Assembly (NCBI RefSeq): GCF_003966125.1
Contig: NZ_RXMA01000012.1
Coordinates: 1 to 64,000, forward strand
Direction of reading: 5' to 3'
Source of the DNA: Azospirillum griseum
GTDB taxonomy: Bacteria; Pseudomonadota; Alphaproteobacteria; Azospirillales; Azospirillaceae
DNA: 64,000 nucleotides
Under the pieces are notes generated by a model that saw nothing but the letters and a program-made list of their open reading frames with translations, had not been told where the DNA came from and searched no databases. Positions 58,074 through 64,000 of this stretch are shown in pieces; position 1 is the first letter of the stretch, and the number at the start of each line of letters is the position of its first letter. The translations under genes were made by a program, and so were the position numbers.

Positions 58074-59537
58074 TTAGGCTGTCGGCTTTCCGTTCTGCCG
58101 CCGCCCTGCCGGATCGGTGTAGATGTCGTTCAGACGCTGAACATGCACCGCCGTCCCCTCACGAATGGCAAAGATCCGTTTTCTGGCTCCAGCGCTCCAC
58201 CCAGCCGGGCGTTTGGCGAACAGGCTGCGGAAAAAACGGGTGCTTTTCAGGAAACCCTGGCGCAGGTTGAGATCGACATCACCAAAACGGTCCGGCAGGG
58301 TGGCCGCCACCGACCGCGCGACAACACCGCGCAGCCAGCCATGGCCTGCCAGAAAGGCCGCTGCGAACAGCCCCAGCGCCGCCGCCAGCCGCACTGGCTG
58401 TTCGCCGAACCATTGCGGGCGGGCGTCCATCAGCCACTCCAGCCACGCGCCGACCCCACCGCCAAGCGCGTAGCCCCCGCCACCGATCAGCCCCAGAAGC
58501 GCCACAAGCCAGACCGCATCGCCGATCAGCACGCCGCGCCGCCAACGCGCCACCGCAGCGGTCAGGGTGGGGATAACCTCCCCCTCCAGCTCCTTCACCA
58601 GGTTGTCAATGGACCCAACGATGCGGTAGGCGCGCGCCACCTCGACCTCGGCGACGCGGGCGTGGATTTCGGCCAGATCGGCGTCGCGCCGGGCTTCGTA
58701 CCGGGCGCGGCGGGCCTCATCCTCAATCGACACCGCCGATTGCGCATCGTAAATGGCGTAGAAACGGCCGGACACCAGCCCGGCTTGGGCAATCGCCCGC
58801 TGCCAGGCCCCGAACACCGCCTCCAGATTGTCCTCCTTGGCGGTGGTGTCGACCTGATTGAGGATGTAACAGACCTTGCGGGCATCAGCCCGGTTGACCG
58901 TTTTGGCGACGAGATGGCGCAACGTGTCCTGCATCGCCCCCGGTTCGGGGTGTCGGGCGTCAAAGAAAACCAGCACCAGATCGGACAGATCGACGATGTG
59001 ATCGACCAGTCGCAGCACGGAGCGCCGTTGATCGTCGGCGTCAAAACCAGGGGAATCGACGAAGATCTTGCCCTTGGTTCGATCGCCGCTGACCGCCTTC
59101 AGTTGCAGGTAATTGTCGATGCGCTTGCCCTCACCCGCCGCAACCTTCTCGATCTCGTCAGCGATGCGGTAGAAGGGAAATCGCGGATCGGCGTTCAGCG
59201 CCGTGCCGGGCAGCGCCTCTTTCCGGGTCTGCGGCCCATGGCAGATGACGGTGAATTTGTCGTCCACCGCCTGATTGCCGGTGTTTTGCAGCGCCTCGCC
59301 CAGATACCCGTTGATGAAGGTCGACTTGCCCGCCGAAAAGGTGCCAAGCACCGCCACCATCGGCCACCAGGGAATCCGGGTGGTCAGCGATTCGTAAGGA
59401 CCGATCAACCCCAAGCCGACCAAAAGCCGGTCAAAGGCGCGAAAGGTTGGCAGAACCGGCAGAAGATTGGGGTTCTCGGCGCGCAGATGAGCGTCCAACG
59501 CGGCGAGTCGCTGGTGAAGGGCTTGCCTGGGGGTCAT
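58074..59537 (-). CDS. dynamin-like GTPase, membrane-associated
   Basis: The 487-residue protein has an N-terminal GTPase domain with all the key motifs: P-loop GTFSAGKST, switch Thr region, DSPGFD (G3) and NQVD (G4). A helical middle follows (about 255-335), then two hydrophobic segments (about 345-372 and 395-420) and a basic tail. The layout fits the bacterial dynamin/EHD-like family, which remodels or fuses membranes. Here the membrane contact is made by true hydrophobic segments rather than a paddle. The start is the ATG at 59537. It lies alone, which gives no pathway clue. Confidence 0.82.
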   Translation of the reverse strand: MTPRQALHQRLAALDAHLRAENPNLLPVLPTFRAFDRLLVGLGLIGPYESLTTRIPWWPMVAVLGTFSAGKSTFINGYLGEALQNTGNQAVDDKFTVICHGPQTRKEALPGTALNADPRFPFYRIADEIEKVAAGEGKRIDNYLQLKAVSGDRTKGKIFVDSPGFDADDQRRSVLRLVDHIVDLSDLVLVFFDARHPEPGAMQDTLRHLVAKTVNRADARKVCYILNQVDTTAKEDNLEAVFGAWQRAIAQAGLVSGRFYAIYDAQSAVSIEDEARRARYEARRDADLAEIHARVAEVEVARAYRIVGSIDNLVKELEGEVIPTLTAAVARWRRGVLIGDAVWLVALLGLIGGGGYALGGGVGAWLEWLMDARPQWFGEQPVRLAAALGLFAAAFLAGHGWLRGVVARSVAATLPDRFGDVDLNLRQGFLKSTRFFRSLFAKRPAGWSAGARKRIFAIREGTAVHVQRLNDIYTDPAGRRQNGKPTA

Positions 59538-60240
59538 GACCAAGGGGTGTCCCGCATGGTGTGGGCCAAAGAATCCACCGGACCCGCCGGGGCCGTGGAC
59601 CAGGTTGAACAGGGCCGCAGGCGACGGGATCCGGCATGACCTTGCTTTAGCACGGGGGGACGGAGCGCCGCTCAGAAAAACGCGCCTGCGCTCATGATCA
59701 AGCAGAGCGTCGCCACCCTATGGTTTCCCGAAAGTTAACGCCAACGAATCAAATGCTTATGTTGCAGACACACGGTCCACAGCATCCATCAACGCGCACT
59801 AAGCCACAGAAGCCATTCAACAGAAAAAATGTTTCCCGATTTTCAATTTCTTCGAGGTGGCATGATGCATGCCAAAGTCGGTTTATTTTTGATTTGAAAC
59901 ATTCTCTACTCATTAAAATAATTTGATGTCGAACAAAACAAACATCGTGTCTCATGGAAATTCATAATGAACCAGACAGTTAAAACAGAGTTTCGTCATT
60001 TTGAATTTGGACACAATCAGTCCATCGGTGGAAATATAACAAAACAATTCATTGTTGAAACACGGAAAAGACCACTGAATGTTGATTTCCACGTTCCTGC
60101 CTATCGGAATATGACGCATGGTCTGGAATATTGAAAAGTTTTCTCTTGAAACACCACAAAAGACGTGCAAACAATCTCTTCGTTTCCATAAGAGCAAACC
60201 GCGTTTCGAAAGCCAGTTTAAGCATCGGAGACCAATTGAA
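59538..60240. other. 703-bp intergenic stretch, AT-rich from about 59720
   Basis: The first 180 bases are GC-rich like the rest of the window and show nothing I can name. From about 59720 to 60240 the base composition turns strongly AT-rich, with runs such as ATTAAAATAATTTG, and this continues to the start of the XRE regulator gene. The stretch contains a possible 55-codon ORF (listed separately). It looks acquired or is a large regulatory region; no repeats or integrase remnants are visible. Confidence 0.55.
59967..60134 (+). CDS. possible small protein, 55 aa, in AT-rich DNA
   Basis: An ATG preceded by GGAA at 8 bp opens a 55-codon frame starting MNQTVKTEFRHFEFGHNQ and ending NMTHGLEY. The composition is mixed and polar with no membrane segment or known motif. 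It could be a genuine small protein or chance. It lies 106 bp before the regulator gene on the same strand. Confidence 0.3.
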   Translation: MNQTVKTEFRHFEFGHNQSIGGNITKQFIVETRKRPLNVDFHVPAYRNMTHGLEY

Positions 60241-60960
60241 ATGACGGGATCAACAGCGCGCAAAAGAGGGCGACGCGGATCGCCAGAATCGTGGTCTGTT
60301 GATGCTCATGTCGGCCAAAGAGTGCGGATGCGGCGAACCTTGTTGGGGATGAGCCAAGAAAAGTTGGGCGAAGCGATTGGCCTGACATTTCAGCAAGTCC
60401 AGAAATACGAACGGGGATCAAATCGTATTTCTGCTGGAACTCTGTATCGTCTGGGTCAGGTCCTGGATGTTCCAGTCAGCTTCTTCTTCGATTGCTATGA
60501 GGATCCCGATTCACCAAACCGATCCTTGGCTCGCGACGACAACGCCCCGCTGTCTGACAGCCAGATCAGTCGGCGGGAAGCTCGTCTTCTGCGTTTGTGG
60601 CGCGCCGCTCCCAGCCATGTGTCGGATGAATTGCTCTCGTTGCTTTCGTCCCTGTCACCGGGTTTGCGTGAGGCCCAGGACGGGGGCGAACCCATCGCCC
60701 CCGGCTTTGCCGAGGCAAGCGCCCCATCTCCTCGCCCGGTCGCACCGCCCTCCGACGGGACCACACCGGCAAAGACAGACGGCGCGCGCCGCTACGCTCA
60801 CATCGACACACCGCCACGCCTGAGATCCAACGGTGATGAGGGAGGGGCGGGAGTCGCGAAAGCCACCAAAATGGATCGCAACAAACCGAGGCGCCGCCAC
60901 GGCGCTGTCTGGGATCCTGCGGACATCGTGCGCGCGTCCAAAACACAGAACCGAGAGTAA
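60241..60960 (+). CDS. XRE-family helix-turn-helix transcriptional regulator
   Basis: The 239-residue protein has a Cro/C1-type HTH (about 20-80) with VGQRVRMRRTLLGMSQEKLG, FQQVQKYERGSNRISAGTLY and LGQVLDVPVSFFFD. This form is common in alphaproteobacteria and resembles developmental or cell-cycle regulators of the SinR type. The rest is a long Pro/Arg-rich, probably disordered tail, longer than usual. The ATG at 60241 is preceded by GGAG; the frame is open further back to 60118 but that part looks non-coding. A strong terminator follows. Confidence 0.87.
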   Translation: MTGSTARKRGRRGSPESWSVDAHVGQRVRMRRTLLGMSQEKLGEAIGLTFQQVQKYERGSNRISAGTLYRLGQVLDVPVSFFFDCYEDPDSPNRSLARDDNAPLSDSQISRREARLLRLWRAAPSHVSDELLSLLSSLSPGLREAQDGGEPIAPGFAEASAPSPRPVAPPSDGTTPAKTDGARRYAHIDTPPRLRSNGDEGGAGVAKATKMDRNKPRRRHGAVWDPADIVRASKTQNRE

Positions 60961-61015
60961 CCCGTACAAACAGCCCGATGCGCCTCATCGGAACGCATAA
61001 GCCAGCAATCTGACT

Positions 61016-61062
61016 CACAAAAGAAGCCCGGCCGCGAGGACACGCGCCGGGCTTCTTTTGTG
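61016..61062. terminator. strong bidirectional terminator after the XRE regulator
   Basis: CACAAAAGAAGCCCGGC and GCCGGGCTTCTTTTGTG are perfect inverted copies around a 13-base loop. T-runs on both strands make it work in both directions. Confidence 0.93.
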
Positions 61063-61096
61063 ATCCGAAACACTGTTGTGATCCGAAACACTGTTG
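61061..61096. repeat. 18-bp tandem direct repeat, two copies
   Basis: TGATCCGAAACACTGTTG occurs twice with no gap, directly after the terminator stem. Confidence 0.85.
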
Positions 61097-61124
61097 TTCA
61101 GCCATCATCCAGCCGATGCAACGG

Positions 61125-61172
61125 TCGATCACACCGCAGAGCGATCACTCCGAAGAGCGATCACACCGGAAG
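61125..61172. repeat. 16-bp tandem repeat, three copies
   Basis: Three consecutive 16-bp units of the form [GT]CGATCACWCCGNAGA (last copy ending GGAAG) stand just after the stop codon of the MepK-like gene. Confidence 0.8.
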
Positions 61173-61177
61173 GGTCA

Positions 61178-61789
61178 TCACCAGGTGCGAACCGGCCCGG
61201 TGTCGAGGTGAACGAACCCGCTGCGCGGGTAATACCCAACGCCACCGGCCTGAATGGACTTGGCAAATTCCGAAACACCGCGCAGAGAAGCGTCGGGCAA
61301 GCGGATGTCGATGGCCATGCCACGGGTGTGGTAACTTTCTTTCGCAACACCGCGCGAACGACGGCGCGCCATCGCGTTGGTCTTGCGCGAACGATACCCG
61401 CAGATCACCTCAAACGGAGCGTCGGAATCAAGGCTGGCGTGAACACGGGCCAGCAGATCGAACAGGCGCGGATCGTAATGGCAGACCTGCTTGGCGCGGT
61501 GATCGCGCAGCAGAACATCCAAGCGCTTCAGAGCGTCAGGCTTGTAATTGCCATCGGCCCAATACACCCCGTCAAAGCTCTCGCCTGTGTTGACGTTGTG
61601 CAGGGCCAGCCGCCGAACCGAACCAGCCAGCGGGGCCGCTTCCACAGGGGAAGAACCAAGAACCACCGGGGCAACCGTGGCGGTGATCAGGGTGGGAACC
61701 GTGGCCGCCGAAAGAGCCGCTGCGGCAAAGCTCAGGAACCCGCGCCGCCCCATCTCTGGCGCGGCACGCTCATCATCCCCAAAAAGCAT
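61178..61789 (-). CDS. DUF882/MepK-like murein endopeptidase with Tat signal
   Basis: The 203-residue protein begins with a twin-arginine signal (MGRRGFLSFAAAAL, about residues 13-26) and has an M15-like DUF882 domain with VICGYRSRKTNAM, the metal ligands in SYHTRGMAIDIRL and the late His in GFVHLDTGPVRTW. E. coli MepK (YcbK) of this family cuts 3-3 cross-links in peptidoglycan. The ATG at 61789 has GAGG at 8 bp. It is divergent from an L,D-transpeptidase gene, the enzyme class that makes 3-3 cross-links, matching the mepK-ldtD neighbourhood of E. coli. Confidence 0.88.
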   Translation of the reverse strand: MLFGDDERAAPEMGRRGFLSFAAAALSAATVPTLITATVAPVVLGSSPVEAAPLAGSVRRLALHNVNTGESFDGVYWADGNYKPDALKRLDVLLRDHRAKQVCHYDPRLFDLLARVHASLDSDAPFEVICGYRSRKTNAMARRRSRGVAKESYHTRGMAIDIRLPDASLRGVSEFAKSIQAGGVGYYPRSGFVHLDTGPVRTW

Positions 61790-62151
61790 TCCGAAACCTC
61801 TTTGGCTGTGCGTGACTGGCGAGTCGTTTGGCACCCGCAACCGATCTGCGATCGACCGCCAGCGCCGATCCGGGACGTTCCAAATTCTGGTAATCTTTCC
61901 CGGACGGTTATCCGTATAGGGAACGGTTGCGCCCCACGCAATCGAAAAATTCCACAACTGTGTCTTAAAAGCACAGGAATTCCCGCTCCAACTGGCATGG
62001 GATTGGCAAGAAGATCACACATCGGAAGGGAATCGGTGTCAAAGCGACACCCATCTCGCCATCACCACTTCCACTGCATAGATTGCTTTCACACCGTTGA
62101 TGCAGGAGATCCTGTCCGGGACTCCAGCAAGCGTTCAAAAGGATTGCCCGC
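61790..62151. other. 362-bp divergent intergenic region between mepK-like and L,D-transpeptidase genes
   Basis: Both promoters should be in this region. I see no clear -35/-10 pair, palindrome or ORF that stands out. AAAGGA precedes the transpeptidase ATG by 10 bp. Confidence 0.5.
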
Positions 62152-63345
62152 ATGTCCACAGCCGCCACCGTTCGCAAAATCTGGCTGCTCTCCCCGCTCC
62201 GGTCGCTGGTTGTCGTTGTCGGCATCGCGGCGTTGGCCTTTGGACTGCTGTCGACTGCGCCATCCGCCCAGGCCACTCCCTTTCGCGACACGCTGACCCA
62301 GTGGGCCGACCGCTTGGATTCAGCCGCCGCCGAACTGGATGGCAAACCCGATCTGCTCAGCCCCCGGATCGGTGACGGCAATGTCCTGAAAAAGGGCAGC
62401 TCTGGGGAACGGGTTGCCCGCCTGACCCAGCGCTTGATCGAATTGGGTCATCTGCCCGCCGACCAGGCCACCGATCAGTTCACCCGGACGGTGGATGAGG
62501 CGGTGCGCGCCTTCCAGACGGCGCAGGGGATGCGGGCCGACGGGTTGGTTGGGGGCGGCACCCGGACGGCGCTGGACCGCAGCCCTGCGGAAGCCGCTGG
62601 GCAAATGCGCCAGAGCGCGGCGGCCATGCGCAGCTTCCGCGACAGCGCGCCGGACACCATTCTGCTGGTCAACCTTCCCAACCAGACCACCACGCTGGTG
62701 CGCGGCGGCGAGGCAACCCTGTCGATGCGCGCGATTGTCGGACGCCCGTCCCGCTCGACGCCGTTGCTCCAGGACCAGATCACGCATGTGATCGTCAACC
62801 CGACCTGGACGGTGCCCCCGACCGTTCTGAAGGAAGACAAACTGCCGCTGCTGAAAGCCAAAGGCACGCCGGGTATCCAGCACGCCATCGTCTATCTGGA
62901 CGGGGTGGAGGTCGCGCCCGAAACCGTGGATTGGAGCGCGGTCACTCCCGGTCGTGTGCGGATCGTCCAGCAGCCGGGCAATCACAACGCCCTTGGCCGC
63001 TTCCGCTTCAATCTGACCAATCCGTACAACATTTACCTTCACGGCACGAACGAGCAGTATTTGTTCGACCGAGAGGTGCGGACGATCAGTTCCGGCTGCG
63101 TCCGGTTGGAAGACGCCCGTAAAATGGCCGAGACTCTGTTGGCCGACACCACCATCACCCCCGACCGCATCAACCGGATGCTCGACAAACCCGAACCGCA
63201 ATGGGTGAAGCTGCCGACCCCGGTTCCCGTCCAGTTTGTCTATTGGACCGCCACCGTGGATGAAAATGGCAACATTCACCTCCATCCCGACGTGTATGAT
63301 CGCGCGGATGAAGCCACCGCCACCCCTGTCGCCACACGCGCCTAA
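62152..63345 (+). CDS. L,D-transpeptidase with peptidoglycan-binding domain (YcbB/LdtD type)
   Basis: The 397-residue protein has an N-terminal membrane anchor or signal (about 14-42), a peptidoglycan-binding domain (about 80-145; LKKGSSGERVARLTQRLIEL) and a YkuD catalytic domain (about 165-330) with YLHGTNEQYLF and ISSGCVRLEDA, the HGT...SxGCxR motif with catalytic Cys. Such enzymes form 3-3 cross-links in the murein or attach proteins to it. It probably works with the divergent MepK-like endopeptidase. AAAGGA precedes the ATG. Confidence 0.92.
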   Translation: MSTAATVRKIWLLSPLRSLVVVVGIAALAFGLLSTAPSAQATPFRDTLTQWADRLDSAAAELDGKPDLLSPRIGDGNVLKKGSSGERVARLTQRLIELGHLPADQATDQFTRTVDEAVRAFQTAQGMRADGLVGGGTRTALDRSPAEAAGQMRQSAAAMRSFRDSAPDTILLVNLPNQTTTLVRGGEATLSMRAIVGRPSRSTPLLQDQITHVIVNPTWTVPPTVLKEDKLPLLKAKGTPGIQHAIVYLDGVEVAPETVDWSAVTPGRVRIVQQPGNHNALGRFRFNLTNPYNIYLHGTNEQYLFDREVRTISSGCVRLEDARKMAETLLADTTITPDRINRMLDKPEPQWVKLPTPVPVQFVYWTATVDENGNIHLHPDVYDRADEATATPVATRA

Positions 63346-63367
63346 ACACAGCCTGCAGCACAGCTCG

Positions 63368-63410
63368 CGCCACCATCCCCGCCGATTTGGGGTGGTGGCG
63401 TTTTGTTTTT
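63368..63410 (+). terminator. intrinsic terminator after the L,D-transpeptidase gene
   Basis: CGCCACCATCCCC pairs with GGGGTGGTGGCG, followed by TTTTGTTTTT. Confidence 0.9.
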
Positions 63411-63463
63411 CCCACATAAGCCCAGAATTCGCCATATTTGCGCCCGGACTGTCCGCTTGCCGT

Positions 63464-63492
63464 TTGAAATAAGGTCTTTCTGATGCTATTCA
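63464..63492 (+). promoter_or_regulatory. possible sigma-70 promoter
   Basis: TTGAAA and TATTCA are 17 bp apart and lie about 56 bp before the ATG of the gene that runs off the window. Confidence 0.45.
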
Positions 63493-63547
63493 CGCGAAGC
63501 TGAAAGCGGCCCTGCGGTTGGTGGTTGGGCCAAACACGGAACACGAG

Positions 63548-64000
63548 ATGTTGAGCTTGCCTGGTCCTGTCGCTTGCCCGCCCCACCGTCGGTATCTGCG
63601 GCACGCCCTTGGCCATGCGGTGGTGCTGTCCCTTTTGGCGATTCTGACAACTCCGGTCGCGCACGCCCAGACCCGCGCGGACACCCGGACCGACGGCAAG
63701 CGCCCCCAGGTGGCCAGCTTGCCGGTCGGAAAAACGGACAAGGCTGGCAAAGCCAAGGCAACCGCCACCAAATCAACCACCACCGACCGCAAAGCGACCG
63801 ACCGCAAGGCGAAAGACGCCAAAACCGCGACGCCCGCACCCACTGCCGCCCCTCCTGGCACCGCCGCCAAGCCTGGGATTAGCGTGCCATCCGCGTCGGC
63901 GGTCGCTGGCAGCGCCGCATTGGCCATTGGTGTCGGCGCGAACACGGCGCCGGGAAAGCCAATGCCCGTGTTGCAATTGGGCCTTTATTCCCGGGAAAGC
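63548..64000 (+). CDS. secreted protein, partial at window end, possible SPOR domain
   Basis: An ATG at 63548 opens a frame that is still open at the window edge (151 codons seen). It starts with a signal peptide (about 1-44; HAVVLSLLAILTTPVAHAQ), followed by a Lys/Thr/Ala/Pro-rich low-complexity linker with repeated DRKATDRKAKDAK units. The last visible residues, MPVLQLGLYSRES, resemble the opening strand of a SPOR domain, which binds denuded septal murein. This would suit a cell-wall or division protein beside the murein genes, but the evidence is thin because the domain is cut off. Confidence 0.6.
   Translation, partial: MLSLPGPVACPPHRRYLRHALGHAVVLSLLAILTTPVAHAQTRADTRTDGKRPQVASLPVGKTDKAGKAKATATKSTTTDRKATDRKAKDAKTATPAPTAAPPGTAAKPGISVPSASAVAGSAALAIGVGANTAPGKPMPVLQLGLYSRES

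Noticed and set aside
59952..60263. 103-codon frame on the minus strand in the AT-rich stretch
   Set aside because: It has no ribosome-binding site, overlaps the regulator start, and the translation is Cys/Trp/Phe-rich without pattern; AT-rich DNA gives such frames by chance.

Overview
The window is GC-rich bacterial chromosome with dense, mostly operonic coding. The gene set points to a motile, Gram-negative alphaproteobacterium of the Rhodospirillales/Azospirillum type. Supporting signs are the yqeY-dnaG-rpoD order, an aapJQMP-type general amino-acid transporter, the aroQ-accB-accC cluster, a PAS/PilZ chemoreceptor resembling the Azospirillum Tlp1/Aer type, a flagellar hook protein and FNR/FixK-type boxes. 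The genus is not fixed by the sequence. There is no rRNA operon, CRISPR array, prophage or intact insertion sequence.

Layout. 0.1-6.4 kb: a small unknown, a DUF29 protein, a Na/Pi cotransporter, a PpiD-like periplasmic chaperone and trpE. 6.4-13.5 kb: a chemoreceptor, a YdcF protein, tRNA-Cys, a lone flagellar hook gene, tRNA-Asn, two small proteins and an HtrA-like protein that has lost its catalytic triad. 13.6-19 kb: a NUDIX hydrolase, cysK, an AlaX-type editing protein, a sulfurtransferase, a GNAT protein, a repeat-bounded AT-rich element and hisC. 19-25 kb: aapP, aapM, aapQ and two tandem copies of aapJ. 25-29 kb: metC, hisI, a pair of candidate small RNAs each behind a perfect FNR box, and a hydrolase/MarR pair. 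29-36.5 kb: a CAU tRNA, rpoD, dnaG interrupted by an intein, yqeY and, divergently, carA. 36.5-45 kb: an HNH protein, a secreted HExxH protein, serA, an MFS exporter, and a degP/response-regulator/sensor-kinase operon. 45-54.5 kb: a signalling block (lipoprotein, receiver, REC-PAS-GGDEF cyclase, Rcp1-like receiver, CHASE-like kinase, PAS kinase, PAS-MCP-PilZ receptor). 54.8-64 kb: accC-accB-aroQ, a solute-binding protein, a dynamin-like GTPase, an AT-rich stretch with an XRE regulator, a divergent MepK-like/L,D-transpeptidase pair and the start of a secreted protein.

The two strongest unusual signals are: (1) two tandem, roughly 60-nt RNA genes at 27.4-27.6 kb, each with a perfect TTGAT-N4-ATCAA box placed about 42 bp before a shared 5' sequence containing CCUCCCUGUAU and each ending in an intrinsic terminator, which suggests an oxygen-responsive sRNA pair; (2) a 314-residue LAGLIDADG-bearing intein inserted at the third zinc ligand of the DnaG primase zinc finger, so that only spliced protein can rebuild the zinc site. 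Secondary points of interest are the pseudoprotease, the duplicated aapJ, the 'CACAGATG' inverted-repeat element, and a c-di-GMP production gene lying near a receptor with a c-di-GMP-binding PilZ domain.
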